The notes under the pieces: generated by a model
The model's database searches: none
Seen by the model: only the letters and a program-made list of their open reading frames with translations
Told to the model about the DNA's origin: nothing
Translations under genes and position numbers: made by a program
Source: Zoroaster sp. YZ-2022
Lineage: Eukaryota; Echinodermata; Asteroidea; Forcipulatida; Zoroasteridae
DNA: 64,000 nt
Assembly: GCA_029582265.1 (NCBI GenBank)
Contig: CM055823.1
Span: 10,452,821-10,516,820 of the forward strand
Direction of reading: 5' to 3'
Shown here: one piece after another, positions 36,801 through 47,808 of the stretch
Numbering within the stretch: position 1 is the stretch's first letter
How the letters are laid out: each line of letters starts with the position of its first letter

Positions 36801-36810
36801 TACTGCTAAA

Positions 36811-37480
36811 GCCCCAGTCACACATTCACGATTTTTGCCCCAAATTCCCACGAATAGCGCCGATCCTATACTGCCACGGTTGCTCCCGATTATTAGCAAA
36901 AATCAGCATGAATCGGCTTCACTTGCGATCCCCTCACGAGTACTCATGACTGTTGTAAGTCAATGCTAAGAATGCACTACGTTATCCAAGCCGATTTATC
37001 CCGAATGTTCAACGAATTAACACAAGTGTAGTACGACTTCTCTCAACAGCGTTACGGTTTACCCCCAACGTCCGCAATACTGCAATAACAAGGCCTACCG
37101 GTCAGCCAAGATTACGTTCCGCTTCTACACCTCGACGAGTGTACATCAACTCTAGTGCTGTCGAAGTAGTTCTTGAAACAACCGTACTTGCCAGGTGGCA
37201 CGATTACCCCAAGAATATCCCCGAGTATCCCGACCTTGTCTACGGTGCCCGTACGGCTATTCACGATCCCCTCACGACTGGTGTAAGAATGCCTAAAGAA
37301 TTCAAACAATCGTGGGTGACTCACGATGGTTTTGAACATGTCCAAAACTATCGGGAGGCTATCAAGATGTTCCAAGAACACTCAAGATTACTCAAAAATT
37401 ACCACGTTGCCAGTATTATATCCTCGATTTTCCAACTCGTGGGAATTCGGGGCAAAAATCGTGAATGTGTGACTGGGGCT
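36811..37480. mobile_element. TIR element (about 670 bp) inserted in repeat H
   Basis: GCCCCAGTCACACATTCACG at the left is mirrored at the right end with perfect inverted identity over about 34 bp. TA borders AAGCCCC...GGGGCTT on both sides. The related locus at 56870-56890 lacks this element, so the insertion can be seen against an empty site. A 213-codon frame starting inside it and crossing its end is therefore spurious. Confidence 0.8.
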
Positions 37481-37570
37481 TTACGCACAGCTCAGACATT
37501 GCGGTTTGCATCAGTTGCATGTGTGGCGCCACAAGTTTGCTGCAGTCTAGAGCTACATTTTGTCGGTCAC
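37481..37570. repeat. Interspersed repeat H, right part
   Basis: TTGCGGTTTGCATCAGTTG through TTTTGTCGGTCACTCATCAA matches 56891-56975. Confidence 0.7.
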
Positions 37571-37571
37571 T

Positions 37572-37907
37572 CATCAACAAAGAGAATCGTGTATTTTGAC
37601 TGGAGCCGGTTCTTGGCTCTAGAGTTGGAGCTCAGACAACTGCGTATTTCAATTGGAGCCGGGTTGGTCCTCAAAGTCGGGTATTTTGCTGGAGCCGGCT
37701 CTGACTGGGACTCGGCTCCCAGCCGGCTCTGGGACTCAGGTATTTTGCTACAGCCGCGGCTCTGGGAACCGGGTATTTGAAGGACTCGGTTCCGGAACCG
37801 ACTATTGCGAGTACCCGGTTCTTTAAAAGAGTGGAACTGCGGTTCCGATTCTCAATTTGGAATCGGGTAGAACCGGGTACCCGCCGAAACCGCCCAAGCC
37901 TAAACAC
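37572..37907. mobile_element. hAT-like terminal fragment with GGAACCGG words
   Basis: The right end, inverted, reads TTTAGGCTTGGGCGGTTTCG followed by GGGTACCCGG. Internal GGAGCCGG/CCGGTTCT words recur. A similar left end, GCTTGGGCGGTTCC, begins at about 55902. No complete pair or target duplication was found. Confidence 0.5.
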
Positions 37908-38144
37908 ATATTAATAAGGCTACAATGAGACAAATTTTTGTAGGTTTTCTGATAATTTATTCACATATCATACTTATGCGCGTATTATCGCACATATTAT
38001 CGCGCATAAATTGTGCGGTAAACATGCGCACAGATCCAAAATGGCTGCCAAAAATAAATGGTTTTTTTGCAATTAATTGGCGTTAGCATGTAAATTACAT
38101 TGACATCTTAAAGACAGCCCTGATCAAAAAGAGCTACAAGTTTA

Positions 38145-38438
38145 TGCGTCTATCAATTGCTCCCCTCCCCTCCCCCCTCCCCTCCCCTCCCCACCCCCAC
38201 CCCCCCGCGCGCGCTGCCCCTGGTTTTATGTCAGGGTTTGGTCCCATTTTTTAAGCCCCAGGGTGGGGATTTTGGTCACTCGCGAGCATTTTTACCTTCG
38301 GCGCAGAAAAATTTGAATCCATGAGGTGGGGGTGCCCCAGGGGTGGGGATTTGGTCACTTCAAAAGTGACAATCCCCACATCTTGGGTGGGGCAGCCCAG
38401 GTGGGGGAGAGGGGTGGTGGAAGCAATTGATAGGCGCA
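38145..38438. mobile_element. PIF/Harbinger-type MITE with G-rich interior
   Basis: TGCGTCTATCAATTGCTCCC at the left and the inverse of TGCGCCTATCAATTGCTTCC at the right define the ends. TTA is duplicated on both sides (38142-38144 and 38439-38441). The interior contains two GGGTGGGGATTTGGTCACT-like blocks and a long pyrimidine tract. Confidence 0.75.
38158..38207 (-). repeat. C/T-only tract, potential G-quadruplex on the minus strand
   Basis: At least eight runs of four or more consecutive C separated by single T or A. The complementary strand has the G-run spacing required for intramolecular quadruplexes. It lies about 0.5 kb downstream of the coiled-coil gene stop codon. Confidence 0.7.
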
Positions 38439-38671
38439 TTACCATTTAGTAGTTGTAATAAATTAAAATAAAATTAAAATTAAAACACAAAAACAAAAAT
38501 GGCTGCCGAAATTTAAAAATGGTAGCAAATTTCCTTAAAATGGGTTATTTTTAGAAAATAATTTGGAAAAATTTTGGTACAATATGTTATGGAAATAAAC
38601 AAATACAAACTAATAAAACAAAACAATTCGTTTTCTCTTTGAGTTTTCAGGTTCACCACAAGATTCTACAT

Positions 38672-40253
38672 TTAGACATAAATGTACAAGTCTCCATTAA
38701 TAATGTCAGCTAAAACCTCTGCCACAGTTTGAAAGACAGGCACATCCTCTCCATCAAATTTACAACAGTATTCTGCATTTTCAGGCTTGTCAGTGTTGTT
38801 CGCTATTGATGTGATTACTCCACTACACATGGAGTCACCATCTTCAGTCACCCACTTCTGGTTGAATTTAAATTGAACAAGTGATTCTGGATGTTTGATT
38901 ATTTGTAATACAGATGAATCTTGCACATCCATTTGTGTAAGTTCAAGGAAGTATGCTTCTAGGTCGTTTTGTGATAGTTTTGTTACTGCCTTCTTTTGTT
39001 TATACTTCATTTGAAGAAGTTCCTGCCTCAGTTTGATTTGTGCTTTTATAGCACTGAACTGTTGTGTTTTGTTCAATTTCTTTAGCCCAGCATCAATATC
39101 ATTTTGGGAAGACCACATTTTATTTTTTATGATACTCTCAAACATCTTTTCTTTTTCTGTTCTCTTGTTTTCTTCTCTGTTTTCAATCAGTCTTCTTGAT
39201 TCTTTTAATTGTTCACTAATTGTTGCCACCAGTTCGAGTTCTCTTTTTCTATCTCTCTCTCTAAGTGTTTGAAGTGCCATACTTGCTACTTTTACATTTG
39301 GATGTATGGGTTGACCTATTCTGGTGGGTATTGTCAATGTTTCTTTCTCCTGTACGAGTTCACGTGCCTCGCACAACTCATTCTGCAGTGCATATACCTG
39401 ATCATGTGTTTTCTTGAGTTTGTTCACAGTCTCATTCAGTGCAACTGTTACATGTTCAAGTGCATTTGGGTGTGGATTTTGTTTTTTAGTATTCTGCTGT
39501 TTCTTGATCTTACGGCCCTTTTGATTGCGCATTCTCTTGTTCATTTTTGAAATTCTTTCAGTTTTTGCTCTGCAACCTGCACACTTCTGTAACGTCTGCC
39601 TCAAAATTCTTACTTTTGCTCGCCATTTTTCAGCTTGTTTTACCTTTCTCTTCATGGATTGTAACACATGTTTGACATTGCCAATTTTACCTGTAATATG
39701 ATAGTAGTGTGTTAGTTTGTCTTGAATACAAGTCTTAGCTGCTTCAACTCTGTTTACTTCTTCCTTCAGTGTGTGTATTTGTGCCTTCAATCTTTCAATT
39801 TCAGCTTTGTATTCTGAATTCTCCTTTATCACATCAGCCAATGCCATGTTGTGGGATTCAGTGAGACTGTCATCCAGTTTGGGTCTTTTGCCTGGCAACT
39901 TAATATCACCCCTCAGATTAAGCTTTCTCTTACCAACCACTGCAGGTGGTGTGTACTGTTTCAAGAGATATTGTTCAACTTCCATCTTTGAATTCTTCAG
40001 GTGTGCCTTTCGCTTGCCTTTCACAGCTCTGAAACTAGACCGCACTGCCTGTTCTGTGAAATTAGCATCAAACTTGGCAGATAATATTATAGTTGTTACA
40101 TACCGCCATGATAAGTCTCTCCCTCTCCTTTGCAGATACAGCTTTGAGCACATCACAGATAACCTGATTGGTCAAGCGTTCCTTCGCAACCTCGTGGAAT
40201 GGGCCAGCCGATGTGTACAGGACCAGAGAAGCTGACAACACAGGATTCTCCAT
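38672..40253 (-). CDS. Coiled-coil protein of unknown function, about 510 residues
   Basis: A strong minus-strand acceptor (tttattttgcag) precedes AATGGAG, so translation probably starts at 40253 (MENPVLSASLVLY). This frame is open for 50 codons to LIMA (40104) and a further 11 before a stop. A different frame is then open to the stop at 38672. Removing GTATGT...CAAG (31 nt, 40103-40073) or a 55-nt version ending at 40049 joins them in phase, giving 516 or 508 residues. The body is basic and rich in heptads: about residues 90-180 (EIERLKAQIHTLKEEVNRVE) and 230-420. A basic KGRKIKKQQNTKKQ segment and a CAGC pair lie between. The C-terminus, GVITSI...EYCCKFDGED...VLADIINGDLYI, resembles Tudor-like folds, which is a weak inference. 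The length of the clean open frame argues for a real gene. I do not recognise the family. Confidence 0.75.
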
Positions 40254-40492
40254 TCTGCAAAATAAAAGATATTGAGAATTATTGTTTAATTTGTTTAAGT
40301 CAATATAATAGTTTTCAAATTAATTAGATTTGAATTGTTTAGAGTTTATAAAAAACTTCTAGCACACATCTTTATATTTCAAAAAACACTCTTGTACCAT
40401 ATACAGAATTTTTGTCCACAAAGTGTAATTTTATTTTAGTGAATTAACATTAACATAAGTTTATTAAAATTATTAAAATATCAGATTCTTAC

Positions 40493-40591
40493 CTTTCAAC
40501 TCACTGTATACATGTAGTGTGTAGACTTTACAGCAGAAGCAAGACAAGTTGGCCTACATGAGAATTAAAAACAGAAGACACTGTGCAGCAA
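40493..40591 (-). other. Non-coding 5' exon of the coiled-coil gene, copy a
   Basis: Minus strand: acceptor gtttttacag before TTGCTGCACAGTGTCTTCTG, and donor GAAAG|gtaaga at 40493. The 99-nt exon contains stops in all likely frames, so it is untranslated. It is homologous to the exon at 41715-41606 and lies 240 bp upstream of the coding exon. Confidence 0.55.
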
Positions 40592-41011
40592 CTGTAAAAA
40601 CAAAACAAAAAAATCCAAAATGTTTTAAAAGTATAAATTAAGCCATTTTAATTGTGCAGTTTTAAACATTTTTCATTTCAAGTTTAATTGGTGTTTAATT
40701 TTCATATTAGCCTAATTTTACTTGAGTTGATCATTGTCTTGAGGTAAACAAAACTGTGGCGAGACTATTCCCGATCCGTAATTCACTACACCCCTCTGCG
40801 GATCAGTTCCCAGAAGCCCAGGAATGCAGGTTCGTTTGGATGGAGATATACCGCCCTATACGCGTAGTGACATCACCCACGCCTCCCTCCAGGGCTGACT
40901 TGGACAGACAATTATTAAATTACACAGGAAACAATAACCTCCATTGCTCTTTGATTTATTTTGGTGAATTAAATACATGTATTGGACCCAGTGTTGATTA
41001 GCCTCTTATTA

Positions 41012-41480
41012 CTAGTAGTTACGAAATAGCCTACAGGATAGCCTACAGGATAGCCTACAGGGTAGCCTCGCACCATGCGCTAAAAGCAGTGCTGGGCAGC
41101 GCGGTAGTGCCTGGCCAGGGGCTGTCTCAGGGTACCCGTGGTGCCGTACGCCTCTCGCATTGCGCATATTCCGCCTCCAAGATTCCCGCCTCCAGAGTCC
41201 TGAGATCTCCAAGAGTCTCCTTCCTCGAGGCGGCCTTATGGAGCGCGCGCTCCCTGGCTCCGTCCTGCTACGTCGGCCAAGTGCCGTGCGTCATCACGCC
41301 TCCGGTAGCCTCCGCGGTCCCTGCGACCTGACACCAGCCAAACTCCACCGTCCGTCCAGCATGCCGTCAGCCCTGCTCGTGCCTACCGTAGATTTCGCTC
41401 CTGTCCTGTGAGACGATCACACGCTACCAGACTAGAGAACTACTGAACTGAAATGAACTGCCGCATGCTGCATCCACGGC
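41012..41480 (-). promoter_or_regulatory. CpG-rich region and probable first exon downstream of the TATA box
   Basis: 41080-41420 is clearly more GC- and CpG-rich than its surroundings. On the minus strand transcription from the TATA box at 41490 would enter it. A possible donor, ATCTACG|gtaggc, is near 41390. Four copies of a 12-mer GGATAGCCTACA lie at 41026-41070. A 66-codon frame is present but has no signature. Confidence 0.35.
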
Positions 41481-41482
41481 CC

Positions 41483-41490
41483 TTTATATA
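41483..41490 (-). promoter_or_regulatory. Canonical TATA box
   Basis: TATATAAAGG on the minus strand, flanked by GC-rich sequence. About 30 bp downstream is pyrimidine-rich TTCATTTCAGTTCAG, which contains initiator-like matches. It is well placed to drive the coiled-coil gene through the exon at 40591-40493. Confidence 0.55.
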
Positions 41491-41605
41491 GGAGCCCGCC
41501 GCTGCTCGCGCGCCCTCTATTGAGTAATTTGCGCCACAATACTATATTAGATTTTTTATACTAATGTGTGCCATGTAAGTAAATTGAAATATATCAAACT
41601 CTTAC

Positions 41606-41715
41606 CCTCCAAGTCACTGTTACTGTGTAGTGTGTAGTTATTCATATTCAGCAGAAATGGCTGTGACGCATGTCTTGGCGAAAGTTAAGGTAGAGCAGAA
41701 AACAGTGTGCAACAA
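41606..41715 (-). other. Non-coding 5' exon of the coiled-coil gene, copy b
   Basis: Minus strand: acceptor tttttttctcag before TTGTTGCACACTGTTTTCTG, and donor TTGGAGG|gtaaga. It aligns along its length with the exon at 40591-40493 (TTGYTGCACASTGT start, ACTACACAGTAACAGTGA versus ACTACATGTATACAGTGA end). It lies upstream of the TATA box, so it would belong to transcripts from a more distal promoter. Confidence 0.5.
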
Positions 41716-41879
41716 CTGAGAAAAAAAAATACAGTAAATTCCAAAATTGTTTTACTTTTAAAGTAACTTAAAACCACGGAATTTGCAGAAAAATGTGGAT
41801 TAATTTTTTTCTTGGAAAACAAATTGACAAAACCCCTGCCAGAGCTTTCATTACGAAGACAGCGACCAATAACATCCAT

Positions 41880-43760
41880 GCAAACAACCCTGCCAGAGCC
41901 TTCGTTACAAAGTTACGGACCAAAACATAATGCGAAACATGATATAGCTTCACCCATCTCAATAAAAAATTTAAAAAAAATTGTAAGTCATTTAAAATAT
42001 TAAGTTAACATGTATCAAAAACAATTATTTGGCAGTAAATGAGCAAAGCTAAAAACAAATTATAGGCATATATTTAAATTATAATATTCCGATCAAGCAA
42101 GACTCTCCACCCCTCATGAAAATGGAATCAACCACCTACACATGTTGCCATCTACATGCCTCGGGCTAAACCATTGTAATTACAGGTTACAATTTCTCCC
42201 AGATGAGTGTGCTTTAACCTTCAAATGCATGCAATATTCCATAAACCAGCAAAATGTAAAATAAAAAAATTGGTTTATCCCCTTTTATAACTAAAAAAAA
42301 TCACATTGAATACCAAATTCCACCCGTGCGTGATACCCCGATTCTGGGAGTCAAATCGTCGATAGCTGTGATTTTTTTATTTGTTTGCCGTTTGGTCATT
42401 TTCGCAAGTTGCACTGTTTTCCTGGCAACGTTACAGTTGGCATAAGCCTTATCGCTAATTATAGCACTGAAGCAACTGCCGCAAAGCATACAGGGATACA
42501 AAAAGGGGCATATGTTTGGCGCAGCTTTTGTGACGTTAATAATATTTTGTTTGTCCGCGCGGCACGCAGTGGCGCTGTTGCGCCCACAGACATCCCACAA
42601 TTCCTTGCAGCTGCTAGGCTATGCCTTATCCACTGACCAATTAAGATAACCGCGGTGTGTAGTAATCCTTTTATCGACACCAGAACATCGATAGACTACC
42701 CTTTATATTAGTATTTTACCATGAAAGTTGGACAAGGAAATCGTCAAAACTTACCGAAATTCAGTTGCCGGTATTTCCATAACGAAAGGTTTCCCGTCGC
42801 TGATTTTTGTTTTATCGACTGCATAATTTAGCGCTCATAAAAATGGCGTCCAGAAAACATTGAAGCCTCATCACCGGACCGTAACCGGGCGCTAGCGATT
42901 ATTGTGCCTATGCATTTTCACGTGTACCATCATCGGGCGCGTCAACGAACTATCGGCGGGTCACAGCGCCGACAGAAAAAAGGGCATCAAAAATAGCGCC
43001 ACCATCGGCGGCTTGCGTGAAACTGCCTACCTAGAGCAGATCCAGAAGTAGGCCTATTGAATTATCAATATGAAATCTGAAATGTTAAATATTAAATCCT
43101 ATTAAATCATGATATAATTTTAAAATCCCCGAGCGCTACCGTACCATGAGCCGACGACCAATCACTCTCCGGTTCTGTCAGTTAAAACAGAATATCCTAC
43201 GTGAAAGCATTCAGTAAACAGCCGTCGCGTACGAACGTCACATTGTACACGTCATGTAAAAGTTTTCTAACACGAAGCGTAGCCAAACCAAAAATGGCAA
43301 CAAAATGACATTTTTAGTACCGTATGGAACTAAAATCACCAAAAACAATGTTCTATAAACAATAACAAAGTGATACATTGCGATTTTTGTTGGAAGTAGT
43401 TGATAATTCTGCAATAAAATGGGATTTTACTCACAGAAAGTTTCTCAGGACACCGACACTTTTCTCAACCCAGTGAGAAGTTAAGCTGAGAGAGAGAGAG
43501 AGAGTTTGGTCGTCCGGCGCGCGGCGCGCGGCGGCGGCGCGGCCGGCCGCGTAGGCCACGGGCAAAGCGCTTCTAACAGAATTAATCCGCAGTCACTATT
43601 TAATTTGATATAAAATCCTACACAAAGTGACAGCCTGACATTATCTACTAATTGGTCTAATTATCAAGTAGGATAATTAATACAGTTTAAATAAAAATGT
43701 ATTAGGGCCTACTCCAGAGTCCAAGTTAAATGAAAACTGGAACTACTTCCCATAGTCATA
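41880..43760. other. Upstream region with candidate distal first exons and CpG island
   Basis: Minus-strand donors ATTTCG|gtaagt at 42755 and CTTTCT|gtgagt at 43435 could end alternative first exons. 43500-43560 is a dense CpG block (CGCGCGGCGCGCGGCGGCGG) next to a (GA)n run at 43490. A YY1-like AAAATGGCGTCC is at about 42839. These are position-based suggestions. Confidence 0.3.
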
Positions 43761-43773
43761 TGAGCACAACTAA

Positions 43774-46103
43774 TGCAGGCGTCAATTTGAAGCCTGGACC
43801 CACCCTCCTCACGTCATCACCTTTCTTCACCTGAGCCAATTATGTATAAGGTCAGGATTTCACCACCACTTCACTCTATCAGCAAATGTGTTAGTCCAGG
43901 CTTCACCCTTTGAATTATTTCCATAGGTGAAGCTTCACTTTTTCAGTTTTCGCCAGGTCTGACGCTTCACCACTGTTTCACCATATTGGCCATTTGCATA
44001 TAGTTCAAGCTTCACCTCTATTAAAATCAAGCTTCATTAATGTTTACTTATAACTAGACCATGACTGCAATGGTTAAATTTGTAATTCCACACTGCTAAA
44101 AAAGTACCAAGTCAACCAGGTTTCAATCCAAAGATACAGTGACATTTATTTTGTAAATCCAATGTTTCTACAAATAAATTTTTGTTGTTATATAAAACTT
44201 AAAAAGCATGAAGTTTATTCAAAAGTTGTTTTAACTTTGACACTTGTTTACTAACTCTAAATTGTACTGAAATTGTACTGGCAAGTTTCAAGAATTCTCA
44301 TATCATTTGTAACTAGATTTTGAATGCACAAATTTCCACTTCATATCAAAACCAATGCATTTCATAGCTATTAACCCCCAAAGAATTGGTCGTTTTGAGC
44401 ACAAATAATATAAATAAACACAAATATATAATCCTGCTGATGAATTGCCTATTGCTGTATATTTTCTATTCTTAAGCCCACATCCCATCAAAAAAGCACA
44501 CTACATTGTGTATATTAAGATATATTTTTTTGAATAAAATATAAAAAAATGAATTTCAAATATTATAAACCAGCTGACTGCATGTAACAACCTAATTATT
44601 GCAAAACTGTCAAGCAGAGTCTGAGTTGCTGCACAATACTGACACATTATGGTTTCAGTCTTTTAGAGAAACTAGATCAGGACTGGTCCTCGGGTTTATG
44701 ACATTACAAACATTGCTAAAATATAAACAAAATACAGAGCACACATAGGCCTATGGACTACATAAATAAAATAATCTATAAAAATAATATAGTAAACTTC
44801 AATGTTATTTTCACACAAGGAGTGTGCCATTAGATATTGGGGGGGGGGGTGAGTTTGTTGAAAACAAATAATCTCCCACTGTTACAGATGACAAAGTCTA
44901 GAGCCACTGGTGAGAACAAACTAAAAAACTCTGAAGGAATAAGTTAAAATTAAAAAGTTCATTCACCTTGCACCTTTGTCGATACAAACTATCTTTGACA
45001 ACTTAAAAATCTTCCATTTCCCCAGATATCTAATGGTGTAACCCTGTGCCCCTAATAAGGCATTTAAAAACATAAATTTGATTGCTACACCTATCAAAAA
45101 AACATTATTTATTCAACTTTTTGCATCAGAATCCAAAATTTGTATTTTCTGGCAGTTTTTATACTGAAAAGTTCACCAATAACCCCCCCCCCCCCCCCGG
45201 AAAATGTCAATGCCCCGGAGGCGTTTATTAGAGACAATACGGTATACTTATAATTATATACTTAATAATTTTATACAAAATCTTTGGCAACACATAACAC
45301 AAGTTAAAATCTACAAGCATTACACCCTAGATAATCATATTTCTAGAAAAGATCCATCCTGAAAAAAATTCACAGCCCTGTCATTCGGCATTTTTTCACA
45401 ATTAAAGGCTTAATAACAAATCATTCATGAGTTTCATTCCTCTTGGCTACCCTGGTAGCTGCAGCTTTTTGGGCTCCTCTTTTTCTATTTTTTGCCACTT
45501 GGCAGAGGTGACTTAGTGAGTGTGAGACCATCTGTTTACTTAGGAGCAGACGTGAGGCAAGAATTTCCAACATGTTTACGGTCAACCTCGTACTGCTCGA
45601 CACACCCTGGGGACGAGGTTGGAGATCGGTGGCAAACGTGCGCAAACTTGGCAACGTTTGCGCAAGTGGAACGCACCCCAGGATACAGTTTGCAAGGTGG
45701 TGCGGGGCGCGCGATGTTTTAGATTGTGTATTTGTGTGGGCAAACTTCAGTTCAAAAATTGCGCGCACGCAAATTCCAAGTTGGCTTGCGCGAATTTCTA
45801 AAAAGGCCATCTTCAAAGATTGCATCACAACAGTTGTTTGAAACGCCACGACTTCGACATATTTTCGACACGACCGATGTAGTGGATTCGATGTCACATC
45901 ACCAAACACAAATAAGGCTCGTCAACGCTTCACCCTTTCATCAACTTTTATAGGTAACGCTTCACCCAATTATTAAAAAAGAACGTTACGGCCCGGCTTC
46001 ACTATAACAACAAATTATTGACCTCAGGCTTCGGCGTCGAAGCGGCGTCGATATTTTGCGACCTCTGAGGAGGGTGGGTCCAGGCTTCAAATTGACGCCT
46101 GCA
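43774..46103. mobile_element. PIF/Harbinger-type element, 2.3 kb
   Basis: Perfect 37-bp terminal inverted repeats begin TGCAGGCGTCAATTTGAAGC. TAA is duplicated at 43771-43773 and 46104-46106. CTTCACC/GGTGAAGC words cluster near both ends. The interior holds a minus-strand frame of 162 codons (45909-45421) ending in a basic stretch NRKRGAQKAAATRVAKR, possibly a relic of an element-encoded DNA-binding protein. No DDE transposase was recognised. The CpG-rich area at 45590-45790 has several GTTTGCGCAAG palindromes. Confidence 0.85.
45421..45909 (-). CDS. Uncharacterised ORF inside the Harbinger-type element
   Basis: 162 codons without introns. The N-terminal half is nondescript. The C-terminal part from an internal Met (LTVNMLEILASRLLLSKQ, then HLCQVAKNRKRGAQKAA) is more protein-like and strongly basic. 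It has no recognised domain. It may be one exon of the accessory protein of a PIF/Harbinger transposon, or chance. Confidence 0.2.
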   Translation of the reverse strand: MFGDVTSNPLHRSCRKYVEVVAFQTTVVMQSLKMAFLEIRASQLGICVRAIFELKFAHTNTQSKTSRAPHHLANCILGCVPLAQTLPSLRTFATDLQPRPQGVSSSTRLTVNMLEILASRLLLSKQMVSHSLSHLCQVAKNRKRGAQKAAATRVAKRNETHE

Positions 46104-46106
46104 TAA

Positions 46107-47400
46107 ATGCGTACTGCGGCAGAGCGTAGATACAGGCAAATGAGTTTAAGAATTAATATAACTTAAAGTGACTACATGAAATGTCCGTACTGCCACATTA
46201 AATCGCAACTGTGACTAATTCCTTGCCAGTATAGAGGGCGCTACTTATGCAGTGGAGGCCGCCTCGGCAGAGAGCACTGTATCAGCAACAGACGTTTCTT
46301 TCACAGCCGTAGTTTTTGATAATTTGAGCTTTGACTTTTTGGGAGATGACCTCTTCTTCAAGGGACCAAATCCATAAAAAAAAACATTTGGGGAAGGGGT
46401 AGGGTATATAATTATGAAAGCCAGGCGAGTGTCATGGGCTGGGCGTATCGGTGGGGAATGGCAGATCCCCCAGCCTAGCCCTACCCACCTACCCCACCCA
46501 CCTACCCCACCCACTATTTAAGGCTGTATTTTGTCCCCTCCTAAAAAGTAGGATACAGTTTTCAACCACCGGAAATGTAAAATAAGTCGTCATCAAGCAC
46601 TCTAGAATCTAACATGCAGATGCGCGGAATTAAGGGCAGACCCATGCCATAAGGCAAGGGCTGTAGTGAAAGTATATATATTGACTAATTCCGCAGCGGC
46701 TACAGAACTGACTACGAGGGGGACGAAATGGTTTTTAAATACCACCTTCAAAATTGCTGTAAGGGTATGTAACTTTTGTAAGTGTGAGAAATTTGGAAGG
46801 GGTTTGCGTGCAAGAGAAATCACCATGGTTTGATTTGGTGGTTTAATGACCAGTCCGATCCGCGTACACGATATTCGAATACAACTATGCATCCATTAAT
46901 CGATACTAAAACATTCAAATTTGTGGTATCGAGTTCAAAGCAAAGACAGTGTATGTATTAAGTCATTTATCTCAATATCGATAAAAAACATTCAACTTTA
47001 TGGTATCGATTAAAGTCAAAGCGAAAGACAAAACAATGATGACGATAGCAGACAGGAACCCGGCCGGTGCGTGCGGCGTCGACTCTTTATGCTCCGATGT
47101 GTAATGCAATGCGGAAGCATATCAAAATGTGTTGTTCAAAATATATATTGAGACCGTTGCGCTAGACATGATATGTTGGAACGTTGCTCAAGATGATAAT
47201 CATGGATAGACAATGGTATGTATGTGACTGAGAAAATGGTACAGTTACTCGTCATAATTTTTATATATTTTTTTAAATAGTTTTCTGACTATCGCATGAT
47301 TCCTCCAGCTTAACGTTAACGTTAACGTTAGTATCATATTGAGAGTTTGCCCAGTTTGCGGACATAACACTCAACAGTTAGGCCTATACCTACTGTAGTA
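46107..47400. other. Non-coding stretch with TATCGATTAA words
   Basis: 46895-47050 contains repeated TATCGAT and ACATTCAA words similar to hAT-like ends elsewhere. 47056-47095 is a small CpG-rich patch. A 36-bp run of AGTACTAGT palindromes lies near 47395-47455. Confidence 0.4.
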
Positions 47401-47457
47401 CTAGTACTAGTAGTAGTAGATCTATAAAGACTATAGCAGTACTAGTAATAGTACTAG

Positions 47458-47546
47458 CATGGAGGTAGAATATTCTACCTCCATGGTTGTAGCTCTGTTT
47501 TCCTTCCTCCATGGTTGTACTAACTTGTAGCATGGAGGAAGGAAAA
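47458..47546. repeat. Two consecutive CATGGAGGAAG hairpins
   Basis: 47458-47485 is a perfect 28-bp palindrome (CATGGAGGTAGAAT and its inverse). 47498-47513 and 47531-47546 form a second, 16-bp perfect stem (TTTTCCTTCCTCCATG) with a 17-base loop. Confidence 0.85.
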
Positions 47547-47808
47547 AGAGAGTTAGCGTTAATAATTATTTTATTTTATAATTTTTCTTTCTGTAAAGTT
47601 CAAAAAGATACATAACAGTTAGTCCTACACATGGTCAGCAGTAAAAAAAAATTAATTTAAAAATACACTTCAAATTTCCTTGTCATGATTTTTAAAGAAT
47701 AACGTTAAAGATTAACGACTAAATATTTTAACGTTAAAGGTGAAATCCAACAAAAAGGTGTCATGTTAATTGTTAGGGCTTTAACTGTAACACTTGGCCT
47801 AACATTAA

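Noticed and set aside
37139..37780. 213-codon frame
   Set aside because: Starts inside a MITE and crosses into repeat H and a hAT-like end; the empty-site comparison shows it is a composite.
38672..40156. Start of the coiled-coil protein at 40156
   Set aside because: That start codon is GTG and the frame there overlaps the better-supported frame starting MENPV at 40253 directly after a splice acceptor.
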